This document shows, piece by piece, positions 9,795 through 17,943 of a stretch of 64,000 nt of DNA. The position numbers and the translations under genes were made by a program. This DNA comes from Candidatus Kaistia colombiensis (GTDB lineage: Bacteria > Pseudomonadota > Alphaproteobacteria > Rhizobiales > Kaistiaceae). The notes below the pieces were generated by a model. The model had not been told where the DNA came from. It searched no databases and worked only from the letters and a program-made list of their open reading frames with translations. The stretch spans positions 3,548,501 through 3,612,500 of the forward strand of contig CP119318.1 in assembly GCA_029203105.1 (NCBI GenBank), in the 5' to 3' direction. Each line of letters opens with the position of its first letter. The first letter of the stretch is position 1.

Positions 9795-9893
9795 CTCGCC
9801 CGGGCCATCGCCTTCCTGATCTCCGACGACGCGTCCTTCGTCACGGGAAGCGCGTTCACGGCCGATGGCGGCCTGACGGCGCTGTTGTTGTGA
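9795..9893 (+). pseudogene. Duplicated 3' fragment of the upstream SDR gene
   Basis: About 32 codons that read LARAIAFLISDDASFVTG, then SAFTADGGLTALLL and a stop. This matches the last part of the SDR at 8939-9718 (LAKAIAFLLSDDASFVTG, SGFVVDGGLTALLL) with several substitutions. There is no start codon or upstream domain. It is a gene relic, from a tandem paralog deletion or recombination at the palindrome. Confidence 0.85.
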
Positions 9894-9925
9894 GGAAGGC
9901 GTCACATCCAGCCGCTCCGCGATCG

Positions 9926-10674
9926 CTATTTACCTAGAATATCCCTCGTACACCCTATAGCAACATCAGCGATTTCAACGAGCCATTTGGTATAAGGCTT
10001 ACCATATAGCGCCCTTTGCGGGCTCACCCTAGCCTTCTTGGCACGGAAATATGCGACCGACTCGTAATTAATTCGCCCCAACAACCAGATCATTCGAATA
10101 GGGAATGCAACTAACGGGTCAAATGGACCAGTTAAGTGCTTCCATTCATCTTTCTCACTCAACAGCTCTTCAACGGGATGGATGTCAGCAAGAGTTCCGC
10201 CCACGAGGAAACTGGATAGGTCGGACACGTCCCAACTATGAGAGATTCTGTTCCGAACGACCCTGACGCGATCCAGGTCTCTCATGAGGTCGGCTGAAAA
10301 AACATCAAAAGCGTATGCCAGTTGAATGCGCTTAGAAAAGTCAGAGAGGGGTCCATATCCATTCAACATTGACCCTTTTCCGCCCGGAACTCCAACCGGA
10401 AGCGATTTGGTAAATGCCTCCCTCAAGAGATCATCAGAAAATGCGCCCAATATTACGGGAACAAAGCGCGCATCCTCGCGAAAAATTTTGTAGAAATCGA
10501 TATAAATTTTGACAGATCGATTGGCTCCGCATCGATCTCGTCAACAAACCTCTTTACAGCATAGTCATCGAGTGACCGATTATAGTTCCTGTATATTTGA
10601 TGACCGGATTTCTCTATATAGATCAAGCTCTTCAAGTTTATGCCATCGTCGATCCAATCATCCTCGGCAGTCAT
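9926..10674 (-). pseudogene. MltR-like (mannitol-repressor family) protein, frameshifted, low-GC
   Basis: Two abutting pieces that read as one protein if one base is restored near 10452: 73 residues ending FFARMRALFP, then VILGAFSDDLLREAFTKSL onward. The second part (MLNGYGPLSDFSKRIQLAYA, then DLDRVRVVRNRISHSW) resembles the MtlR/MltR family, helical proteins linked to mannitol operon repression and otherwise poorly understood. Base composition is clearly lower in G+C and codon use differs from all neighbours, suggesting recent acquisition. Without the shift, the 174-residue part would need a TTG start. Function unknown. The assignment rests on motif memory only. Confidence 0.55.
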
Positions 10675-10758
10675 GGCTCCCTCATTTCCTCAGTGTTCAT
10701 AGATGTCAGTGTATTGGCAATGAATTGACATCGGACACCACCGACAAAACAAGCCCCC

Positions 10759-11628
10759 TCACTCCACCCCAAACCTGATCACTCCCTCCACGCCCTCGCC
10801 CGGCGCCAGCACCACCAGCCCGAGCCCCTCTTCGCCGGCCTCCAGCTTGTTCGCCGCACAGGGGACGTTGGTTTGCGGTTCCAGGCAGAAGAAGCTCTGC
10901 TTCGGGTCGGCGTAGAGCATCAGGTTTGCAAAAATCGGATCGGCCTCGATCGTCAGCGTCACGCCGCGCGTCGGAAAGCGCAGTTCGGCGACGCCGTCCC
11001 AGCCGGAGTAATTGTTGTTGCGCCAGTGCGGCGGCAGGGGCGCGCCGTTGGAAAAATCGAGCTCGGGCGGAACCGTGATGCGCGAGCCGGCAACGCCCTC
11101 CGGCGCCTCGAGCCAGAAATGGCGGGCGTTGAAGCGCAGCTCGACATCGGCGTCGCGCTCGAACCAGGGGTGCTGGCCGAAGCCGAACGGCATGCGGACG
11201 GGGCCGCAATTCTCCAGCGTCGTCGTCAGCGTCAGGCCTTCGGGCGACAGCTCGAAACGCTGCGTGGCGCGATAGAGGAACGGCTCGCCGGCGATACGGC
11301 GCTCCAGCGTCATGAGGACGGCGGTGTCCGACAGCCGCTCCGCCGCCCAGGCGGAATGCCAGCCGGTGCCGTGCACATTCAGGCGCTCGGTGCCGTTGTT
11401 GGGCGGGAACGTGTAGACGACGCCGTCGAAGGTGAAGCGGTTGTCGTCAATGCGGTTGGCATAGGGCAGCATCGGGAAGGAGGCGACGCCAAGCACGTCG
11501 CCCTTCGCCGCCCGCTCGGGCGAGAGCGGCCGCAGGATGTCGACGCCGTTCTTGCGGAAGGCGGCGATCGAGCCGCCGATTTCCGGCGCGAGCGTCAGGG
11601 TCAGGTCGCCGGCGGCGAGTTCGATCAT
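10759..11628 (-). CDS. Aldose 1-epimerase family protein
   Basis: Galactose-mutarotase-like beta-sandwich protein, 289 residues, expected to interconvert sugar anomers in the cytoplasm. ATG at 11628 (MIELAAGDLTLTLAPEIGGS) chosen because the longer frame upstream runs through repeat DNA. Seen: FPMLPYANRIDDNRF, the VHGTGWHSAW motif with the catalytic-type histidine, FGFGQHPWF with the second histidine, and CLEPQTN carrying the acidic residue. It stands alone between the MltR-like gene and the degenerate SDR on the same strand, with a repeat-rich gap upstream. It may serve the sugar regulon around it. Confidence 0.88.
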   Translation of the reverse strand: MIELAAGDLTLTLAPEIGGSIAAFRKNGVDILRPLSPERAAKGDVLGVASFPMLPYANRIDDNRFTFDGVVYTFPPNNGTERLNVHGTGWHSAWAAERLSDTAVLMTLERRIAGEPFLYRATQRFELSPEGLTLTTTLENCGPVRMPFGFGQHPWFERDADVELRFNARHFWLEAPEGVAGSRITVPPELDFSNGAPLPPHWRNNNYSGWDGVAELRFPTRGVTLTIEADPIFANLMLYADPKQSFFCLEPQTNVPCAANKLEAGEEGLGLVVLAPGEGVEGVIRFGVE

Positions 11629-11760
11629 GTTGGCGTTTCCATGGTTTGGTTCGTTGCAGCGATGGTAGCGGGCCGCCGCACGAGCGGAAGGGGTTTTTGC
11701 GTGGCTCGGCGTCGGTTCGCCCTGCTTTCCAGTGCAAATCCGCCCCGTCGCGCGGCGCGA

Positions 11761-12138
11761 TGGACCCCTGCCTTCGCAGGGATGACGACGGAGGCGGAAT
11801 GACGCTTCGATTGGAAGGGGCGCGAACGGGGGATGGGCGGCAACGGACAGGCCGAGCCCCTCGCCTCTCCCTGAGGAGACTTTGCAGAACACCTGATGTC
11901 GCAGCGCGTTCTACGTCGCATGGGCCAGAACTCGTCGCCCCGGCGAAGGCCGGGGTCCATGAACACTGGCCAAGGTGGCCGTGGCCCAGCCTTTTGGCCA
12001 AGGAACTGGGTGTATGGATCCCGACCTTCGTCGGGATGACGACCTGAAATGCACGGTCTGCGCAGGGCGACGATGTTGTGCGAAGGTCTCCCGCTGGGAG
12101 AGGTGAAAGAATGTATCCCTGCTTTCGCAGGGATGACG
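11761..12138. repeat. Array of four class C palindromes
   Basis: Four units of the form GGACCC..GGGATGACG: 11761-11787, 11934-11961, 12014-12042 and 12112-12138, plus a degenerate class B piece near 11870. They fill most of the 555-base gap between the epimerase and SDR genes; I see nothing else in it. Confidence 0.7.
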
Positions 12139-12183
12139 GCGGAGTTGGCGCGACGCCACCGCGTCGCGCCGAGAGAAAAAAGA

Positions 12184-12756
12184 TCAAAAATTGCGGCCGT
12201 AACCGGTGGTCCAGCCGCCGTCGACGGCGAGCGACTGGCCGGTCGTGTAGCTGTTCAGCGGATCGACCAGGAAGAGCACGGCGTTGGCGACGTCCTCCGC
12301 CTTGCCGGCTTGGCCGAGCGGCACGTGGCTGAGCATCGCTTCGTCGCCCGCCTCGCCGACGCGGCCGATGGCGACGGCGTTGACCTGCACGGCCGGGCCG
12401 CTCGCCATGGCGAGCCCGCGCATCGCCGCGATGGCGCCGGCATGCGCCGCCGACCAGGCCGGATGCCGGCGCATCGGCACCAGGCCGGCGGCCGAGACGA
12501 GATGGACGATGCGGCCTCTTCCACGCGAAACCATGGCGCGCGCAACCGCCTCCGCCTCGGCGGAGAGCGCCTCGGGCCGGCCCGTCGCGTCGGGCGACAG
12601 CGGATGGCAAAGGACAAAAATGTCCGGCGCGCCCTCGCCCGCGTCGCCGCGCGAGACCGTCGCGCCATTGGCGCGAAGCGCCGCGACGACCGCCGCGAGG
12701 ATCGCGTTGTCCTCGCCCGCGATGCGCGCCGTCTGGCCGGCAATATCGACTTGCAT
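12184..12756 (-). CDS. Degenerate short-chain dehydrogenase-like protein
   Basis: 190 residues from ATG at 12756 (MQVDIAGQTARIAGEDNA), preceded by GGGGGAAATTCC. The C-terminal half is a clear SDR: GQAGKAEDVANAVLFLVDP, then TTGQSLAVDGGWTTGY. The functional motifs are missing. The glycine-rich TGxxxGIG loop is replaced by AGEDNAILA, the NNAG motif by VLCHP, and the catalytic Tyr-x-x-x-Lys by Trp-Ser-Ala-Ala-His (HPAWSAAHAGA). It is also about 60 residues shorter than classical SDRs. There is no frameshift, so it appears to be a maintained pseudoenzyme. It is divergent from the E1 fusion, with operator site 2 between them. Role unknown. Confidence 0.8.
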   Translation of the reverse strand: MQVDIAGQTARIAGEDNAILAAVVAALRANGATVSRGDAGEGAPDIFVLCHPLSPDATGRPEALSAEAEAVARAMVSRGRGRIVHLVSAAGLVPMRRHPAWSAAHAGAIAAMRGLAMASGPAVQVNAVAIGRVGEAGDEAMLSHVPLGQAGKAEDVANAVLFLVDPLNSYTTGQSLAVDGGWTTGYGRNF

Positions 12757-12876
12757 GGAATTTCCCCCGAACGAACCTATGCGGCATGCGTCACCGCCTG
12801 GCAATGACGGTTTTCCGCCCTGATTCGAGCCGGCCCGACGATTAGACCTTGGCAAGGCGCGGCTCGATAACATAAC

Positions 12877-12892
12877 ATCATGCTATTATAAT
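12877..12892 (-). promoter_or_regulatory. Operator-like 16-bp site 2
   Basis: Reverse complement reads ATTATAATAGCATGAT, identical to site 1, and the identity extends on both sides to about 22 of 23 bases. Placed 71 bases before the E1 start and 121 before the divergent SDR start, so it could control both. Confidence 0.75.
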
Positions 12893-12962
12893 TTTTGATG
12901 CGATGTCCATCACCGGACGCGAGGACGCATCAACCCCGCCCGGCGGGGATCAGGGAGGGATG

Positions 12963-15419
12963 ATGAGCGCTCAAGTGATGCAGTCGGCGATCCGCGCCGC
13001 GGAGATCCACAACCCCGTTTTCCGCAGCGCGCCCGGCAAGGCGCTGCCGGCCGGACTGACCGCGGCGGCGCTGCTCGAGCTTTATGAGCGGATGGTGCTG
13101 CTGCGCCGGTTCGAGAGCGTGGCGCAGACCGCCTGCCGCAAGGGCGAGACGCCCGGCTTCCTGCATCTCTATATCGGCGAGGAAGCGACCGCCGTCGGCG
13201 TCTGCGCGCATCTTCGCCCGACCGACTGGATCACCTCGACCCATCGCGGCCATGGCCATGCGCTGGCCAAGGGCATGGATCCCAATATCCTGATGGCCGA
13301 GCTGTTCGGCAAGCGCGACGGCTGCTGCGGCGGTCGCGGCGGCACCATGCATCTCTATGACCGCTCGACGGGCCTGTTCGGCACCAACGGCATCGTCGCC
13401 GCCGGCATCAGCCACGCCGTCGGCGCCGGCATGTCGGCCCGGACCCAGGGCAAGGACGGCGTCGGCGTCGCCTTCTTCGGCGACGGCGCGACCAATCATG
13501 GCGGCTTCCACGAATCGCTGAATTTCGCCGGCATCCAGAAGGCGCCGGCGGTCTTCGTCTGCGAGAACAACCTCTATGCGACGGCGACGCCGCTCGCCTC
13601 GGCGACGCTGAACCCGGAGATCGCCAGCCGCGCGGCGGCCTATGGCATTCCGGGCGTCGCCGTCGACGGCAACGACGTCATCGCCGTCTGGCAGGTGATG
13701 GCCGAGGCGATCGCCCGCGCCCGCTCGGGCCACGGCCCGACCCTGATCGAGGCGAAGACCTACCGCACCGTCGGCCACCACGAGGGCGACCACGTCACCG
13801 GCACCTATCGGACCCAGGCCGAGGTCGACGAGTGGCTGAAGCGTGATCCGATCAAGCTGCTGCGGGGACGGATCCTGGAGGATTTCGGCTCGGCTTCCGC
13901 CGACCAGCTCGACGGGATCGACGCCGGGATCGACAAGATCGTTCAGGAATCGCTCGAATTCGCGCGAAATTCGCCGGAGCCGGACGCCGCTACCACGGCG
14001 CTGCATGTCTATGCCGAACCGATCAACCCGCCCGACGCGCTGGTGCAGGCGGCGCCGACCGCGACGGTGACGCAGAGCTGGCTCGACGCGGTGCGTGACG
14101 GCATCGCCGAGGAAATGCGCCGCAATCCGCATCTGCTCTATCTCGGTGAGGGCACGGGCGAACGCGGCGGCACCTTTGCCCACACCAAGAACCTCTGGGC
14201 CGAGTTCGGCCCGCACCGGATGGTCGATACGCCGATCTCCGAGCAGGGCTTTACAGGCGCCGCGATCGGCGCTTCGGCGACGGGGACGCGGACGATCGCC
14301 GATCTGATGTTCGCCGACTTCATGTTCGAGGCGGCAGGCCAGATCGTGCTGCAGGCGGCCAAGCTGCGCTACATGTCGAACGGGCAGATGAACGCGCCGA
14401 TGGTGGTGCGCGTCGGTTCCGGCGCGGTGCGCTCGGCCGGCCCGCATCACAGCGGCACCTATCATCCGAGCTGGGCCAATATTCCGGGCCTGATCGTCTG
14501 CATGCCGTCGACGCCGGCCGACGCCAAGGGCCTGATGAAGACGGCGCTCCGGGCCGGCGATCCCGTGATGATGTTGGAGCCGAAGGCGCTGTTCGCCTCC
14601 AAGGGCGAGGTGCCGACCGGCGAGCATCTGGTGCCGTTCGGCCTGGCGCGCATCGCCCGCGAAGGCAGCGACATCACCATCGTCGCCGCCGGCCAGCTGG
14701 TGCATCGCGCGCTGGAAGCAGCGGAGAAGCTTGCGACCGAAGGCGTTTCGGCCGAGGTCATCGATCTCCGCACCATCATGCCGCTCGACGTCGGCACGGT
14801 GGCGAAGTCGGTCGCCAAGACCCACCACCTCTTGATCGCCGACGAGGGCTGGGGCGCGTTCGGCGTCGGCGCCGAGGTGGCGCAGGCGATGAACGAGCTC
14901 GCCTTCGACGATCTCGACGCGCCGGTCGGCCGCCTCAACACCGATGCGCAGCCGCATCCACTCGCGCCCTCGCTCGAGCGCGCCATGCTGGTCGATACCG
15001 ACAAAATCGTTGCCGGCGTCAAGGGCGTGCTGGCCGGCAAGCCGCCGGTGCCGAAGCATTGGCGCTATCTCGGCGGCCAACTCGCTGCCGCGCCCGCCGC
15101 CCCCGCGCCGAAGCTGGCCGTCGCGCCGGCTGCGGCGCCTGCTCCGGCTCCGGCCGCGCAGGCGGCGCCGGTCGCAGTGGGCGACGGCGAGCCGATCACC
15201 ATGCCGTTCGGCGATCTGACGGTGAGCGAAGGCACGATCGTCGGCTGGCTGAAGCAGGAAGGCGACGCGGTCAAGGCCGGCGAGGTCGTCGCCGAGATCG
15301 AGACCGACAAGGCGGTGGTCGAGATCGAGGCGCCGGTCGACGGCACCCTCGGGCCGATCGAGCAGCACAAGGGCGCGGTCGTGCCGATGGGCGGCCGCAT
15401 CGGCAGCATCCGGCGCTGA
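12963..15419 (+). CDS. 2-oxo-acid dehydrogenase E1 alpha-beta fusion with C-terminal lipoyl domain
   Basis: 818 residues from ATG at 12963 (an adjacent ATG at 12960 is possible; AGGGAGGG precedes). Three parts. E1-alpha, about 20-370, has the thiamine-diphosphate motif GDGATNHGGFHESLNFAG from about 173 to ENNLYA. E1-beta, about 380-690, has LYLGEGTGERGG, DTPISEQGF and VGSGAVRSAGPHHSG. An Ala/Pro linker leads to a lipoyl domain, about 742-818, with lipoyl lysine about 783 in EIETDKAVVEIEAP. It would decarboxylate a 2-oxo acid and pass the acyl group to its own lipoyl arm. It resembles acetoin- or pyruvate-type E1. No E3 is present. The E2-like gene follows after 9 bases. The substrate cannot be told. 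Confidence 0.92.
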   Translation: MSAQVMQSAIRAAEIHNPVFRSAPGKALPAGLTAAALLELYERMVLLRRFESVAQTACRKGETPGFLHLYIGEEATAVGVCAHLRPTDWITSTHRGHGHALAKGMDPNILMAELFGKRDGCCGGRGGTMHLYDRSTGLFGTNGIVAAGISHAVGAGMSARTQGKDGVGVAFFGDGATNHGGFHESLNFAGIQKAPAVFVCENNLYATATPLASATLNPEIASRAAAYGIPGVAVDGNDVIAVWQVMAEAIARARSGHGPTLIEAKTYRTVGHHEGDHVTGTYRTQAEVDEWLKRDPIKLLRGRILEDFGSASADQLDGIDAGIDKIVQESLEFARNSPEPDAATTALHVYAEPINPPDALVQAAPTATVTQSWLDAVRDGIAEEMRRNPHLLYLGEGTGERGGTFAHTKNLWAEFGPHRMVDTPISEQGFTGAAIGASATGTRTIADLMFADFMFEAAGQIVLQAAKLRYMSNGQMNAPMVVRVGSGAVRSAGPHHSGTYHPSWANIPGLIVCMPSTPADAKGLMKTALRAGDPVMMLEPKALFASKGEVPTGEHLVPFGLARIAREGSDITIVAAGQLVHRALEAAEKLATEGVSAEVIDLRTIMPLDVGTVAKSVAKTHHLLIADEGWGAFGVGAEVAQAMNELAFDDLDAPVGRLNTDAQPHPLAPSLERAMLVDTDKIVAGVKGVLAGKPPVPKHWRYLGGQLAAAPAAPAPKLAVAPAAAPAPAPAAQAAPVAVGDGEPITMPFGDLTVSEGTIVGWLKQEGDAVKAGEVVAEIETDKAVVEIEAPVDGTLGPIEQHKGAVVPMGGRIGSIRR

Positions 15420-15428
15420 GGGAAAGCC

Positions 15429-16127
15429 ATGAACGCGCCTCTCAGAACGCTCGCCTCGCCCTATGCAAGAAAGCTCGCCCGCGAGCGCGGCATGAGCCTG
15501 GCGCTTGTCGCCGGCTCCGGCCCGAACGGCCGCATCGTCGCCGAGGATCTTTTGGCGGCTCCGGCGCCGGTGCCGGAAGTCGTCGCAGCGGTGGCGGCTC
15601 CGGTCGCAGCACCCGTGGCGGCGCGTGCGCCGATCGTCGTCGCAGCAAGATCGATCTCGGCCTTTGCGACCACGATCGAACTCGGCCCGCTGGCCGAATT
15701 CATCGCCGCCTCGGGATCCGAACTCTCGATCGACGCCTTCCTTGTCAAGGCGGCGGCAGGGGCGGCCGGCAGTCATGCCACATCGCTGCGCTGGATAAAG
15801 CCGGAGGGCGGCGCGGTGACGATTGCCCGCGCGGTCGCGCTGGCGCCGACAGAAATCGACCGGCTTATCGGGTCGGAAGCCGAGGCTCCCGTTTCGACCG
15901 ACGAGGCGATGGTCGTCTCAAGGCTAGCGGCGAAAGGCGTGCGACCGGTCGCCGGTAGCCTGCCGGCCGGTGTCGATCTGCGCATCCTGGTGGTGGCAGC
16001 GGACGATGCGGCGACCGCCGAGGCGTTGGTCGTGCATGACGCCGAAGCGATCGCGGAGGCGGAAGCCGGCGGTATCGTTGCGCTGTTCCGCGACCTGATC
16101 GAAGCGCCGCTGCGACTGCTGGTCTGA
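15429..16127 (+). CDS. E2-like protein: subunit-binding domain plus degenerate acyltransferase domain
   Basis: 232 residues. Residues about 8-42 are a peripheral subunit-binding domain (SPYARKLARERGMSLALVAG, then GPNGRIVAEDLL), which docks E1 or E3. A proline/alanine linker follows, then a shortened relative of the acyltransferase core. The C-terminus ends FRDLIEAPLRLLV like a true E2, but where the catalytic HxxxDG should stand it reads VHDAEAIAEAEAGG, and the channel region is shortened. There is no lipoyl domain; that is on the preceding E1 fusion. It is probably a scaffold that assembles the complex and not an active transacylase, unless an acceptor other than CoA is used. Followed by a hairpin terminator. 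Confidence 0.8.
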   Translation: MNAPLRTLASPYARKLARERGMSLALVAGSGPNGRIVAEDLLAAPAPVPEVVAAVAAPVAAPVAARAPIVVAARSISAFATTIELGPLAEFIAASGSELSIDAFLVKAAAGAAGSHATSLRWIKPEGGAVTIARAVALAPTEIDRLIGSEAEAPVSTDEAMVVSRLAAKGVRPVAGSLPAGVDLRILVVAADDAATAEALVVHDAEAIAEAEAGGIVALFRDLIEAPLRLLV

Positions 16128-16162
16128 GCGGCCACGCCGTCGCGAGCGAACACAAAACAAAT

Positions 16163-16199
16163 GAGGGGCCGGCACGGTATGCGTGCTGGCCCCTCTTTT
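16163..16199. terminator. Bidirectional hairpin terminator
   Basis: GAGGGGCCGGCACG and CGTGCTGGCCCCTC-type arms with a short loop, followed by TTTT on the + strand. Placed between the convergent E2-like and MgtC genes. Confidence 0.85.
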
Positions 16200-16211
16200 C
16201 GTTCCGCCAAA

Positions 16212-16892
16212 CTACGACTCAAGATCCGTCTCGACGTGCTCCACTCCGTCCATCTGTCGGAGTTTCTTTGCGATTTCCTCGGCGGAGCGCTTGGACAATT
16301 TGACAAACGAAACCACCACCACGTCGGTGTCATTTTCCAGATCGGGATGTAGCAGGAACTGCTTGATGCGCGCGGTGCGCGTTTCCACGACGCCGCGCAC
16401 CACGTCGAACGTCACGCTGTTGCGCCGAGCGGTCAGGGTTATGGTTCGCTCGGAAAAGCCCGAGTGAAACCGCTCTTCCAGCGGCTTGATGCCCGCCAGA
16501 ATGGCAAGGATCAATACCGTGGTCGCCAGGGCGGCCAGGTACATTCCGCCGCCGACGGCCAGGCCGATCGCGGCGACGCTCCAAAGACCTGCGGCGGTTG
16601 TCAGGCCCCGAACCGCGTCGCCCCGAAGCAGGATGGTTCCCGCCCCCAAAAAGCCGATTCCGGACACAACCTGGGCCGCGATTCGAGAGGGGTCCAGGAT
16701 GACGTGCTGTCCCTGAAGGACCCCCGAAAAGCCAAAAGCCGACACAATCATGATCAGGCAAGATCCAACGCATACCAACATGTGCGTTCGAAGCCCCGCC
16801 GCCCAACGCAGCCTCTCCCGTTCCAGTCCAACCAAACTCCCGAGGACGGCGGCCAGCGCGAGGCGCGCGAGTAGTTCTGTGTCAGACAACAT
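16212..16892 (-). CDS. MgtC/SapB family membrane protein
   Basis: 226 residues. The N-terminal two thirds is a hydrophobic domain with four or five membrane segments carrying the family motifs LGSLVGLERERLRWAAGLRT, RIAAQVVSGIGFLGAGTI and GLTTAAGLWSVAAIGLAVG. The C-terminal about 80 residues (RTITLTARRN to HVETDLES) form an ACT-like soluble domain. MgtC proteins are tied to growth at low magnesium and, in pathogens, survival in macrophages through inhibition of F-type ATP synthase. No magnesium gene lies nearby. It seems unrelated to the surrounding sugar regulon and is convergent with the E2-like gene. Confidence 0.9.
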   Translation of the reverse strand: MLSDTELLARLALAAVLGSLVGLERERLRWAAGLRTHMLVCVGSCLIMIVSAFGFSGVLQGQHVILDPSRIAAQVVSGIGFLGAGTILLRGDAVRGLTTAAGLWSVAAIGLAVGGGMYLAALATTVLILAILAGIKPLEERFHSGFSERTITLTARRNSVTFDVVRGVVETRTARIKQFLLHPDLENDTDVVVVSFVKLSKRSAEEIAKKLRQMDGVEHVETDLES

Positions 16893-16986
16893 AAGCGATA
16901 GGTCTTTCGACGACTCGGAGCCCTACATGCTGCGCGCTCGCACGCAATGCCGCAACCAAGCCGCGATCCCCCTGTCGCTTCTGAGA

Positions 16987-17766
16987 TTACATCATGTAGC
17001 CAGCCGTCCAGCCGCCATCGACGGCGAGGATCTGGCCGTTGATGTAGCCGGATTCCCGCGCCGACAGGAACAATACCGCCTCGCCGATCTCCTCCGGCGT
17101 ACCCGGCCGGCCAAGCGGAATGTGTTGCATGAAGGCCTGCGTCTTGGCCTGGAACTGGCCGTTCGCACCGTAGAACAGCGACTTCGTGCCCTCGGTCATG
17201 ATCGAGCCGGGGGCGATCGCGTTGACGACCACGCCCTTCGGCCCGAGCTCCAGCGCCATGGAGCGGGTCAGATGGATGATGCCGGCCTTGGCCGCCACGA
17301 ACGGGCTCTGCAGCCGCATCGCCGCGAGCCCGACCACCGAGGCGATGTTGACGACCCGCCCGCCCCTTCCGGCGGCGAGCATCGGCTCCAGCGCGCGCCG
17401 GGTCATGAAGAACAGGCCGTCGAGATCGATGCCGACGATACGGTGCCATTCCTCGATCGGGAAGGCATCGACGTCGACACGGTGCGCATGGGTGTTGACG
17501 CCGGCATTGTTGACGAGGATGTCGAGCCGGCCATAGGCGGCGACGGTCGCCGCGACCGCCCGATCGATCGATTCCGGATCGCGGATATCGACCGACACGG
17601 CCAAGGCGTCGGGCAGGCTGGCGGCCACCTCGCGCGCGCCTTCCTCGTTGATGTCGGCAACGACGATCGACGCGCCATTCGCCGCCAGCCGGCTGACAAT
17701 GCCACGGCCAATGCCGCCGGCGGCGCCCGTGACAAAGGCGACCTTCCCCGTTAGATCGCTACGCAT
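16987..17766 (-). CDS. Short-chain dehydrogenase with Phe at the catalytic Tyr position
   Basis: 259 residues from ATG at 17766 (MRSDLTGKVAFVTG), preceded by GGGGAGGGCAGGGG. TGAAGGIGRG cofactor loop, acidic residue ADI after beta-2 suggesting NAD preference, VNNAGVN, catalytic Ser in NIASVVG. Where Tyr-x-x-x-Lys is expected the sequence reads Phe-Val-Ala-Ala-Lys (SPFVAAKAGI); the codon is TTC, so the tyrosine hydroxyl is absent while the lysine remains. C-terminus GYINGQILAVDGGWTAGYMM. Divergent from the GntR regulator, with operator site 3 between them 52 bases from this start. Activity may be altered. Confidence 0.88.
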   Translation of the reverse strand: MRSDLTGKVAFVTGAAGGIGRGIVSRLAANGASIVVADINEEGAREVAASLPDALAVSVDIRDPESIDRAVAATVAAYGRLDILVNNAGVNTHAHRVDVDAFPIEEWHRIVGIDLDGLFFMTRRALEPMLAAGRGGRVVNIASVVGLAAMRLQSPFVAAKAGIIHLTRSMALELGPKGVVVNAIAPGSIMTEGTKSLFYGANGQFQAKTQAFMQHIPLGRPGTPEEIGEAVLFLSARESGYINGQILAVDGGWTAGYMM

Positions 17767-17817
17767 GCACCCCTGCCCTCCCCGGCAATCGTCCGAACCT
17801 TCGGACTTCATTTATCT

Positions 17818-17833
17818 ATTATGATACTATAAT
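17818..17833 (+). promoter_or_regulatory. Operator-like 16-bp site 3
   Basis: ATTATGATACTATAAT; its reverse complement fits ATTATARTAKCATRAT with both half-sites (ATTAT and ATAAT) intact. It lies between the SDR at 16987 and the GntR regulator at 17944, the expected place for autoregulation. Confidence 0.7.
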
Positions 17834-17943
17834 CTAATACGGAGAGCGGCAACCGCTTGCCCTGCGATACTGCCGCAATCGGCGATTGGTGCGAGGTCGG
17901 AAAAGTCGCTAATTTGGCGGCCGAACAAAAGCGATTCTGAGGA

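Noticed and set aside
9926..10450. Independent 174-residue gene starting at TTG
   Set aside because: Joining it to the upstream 73-residue frame by restoring one base gives a single continuous MltR-like protein, which explains both pieces better.
11761..12138. CRISPR-like array of repeats
   Set aside because: Units are inverted palindromes at irregular spacing with differing sequence, not direct repeats with uniform spacers.
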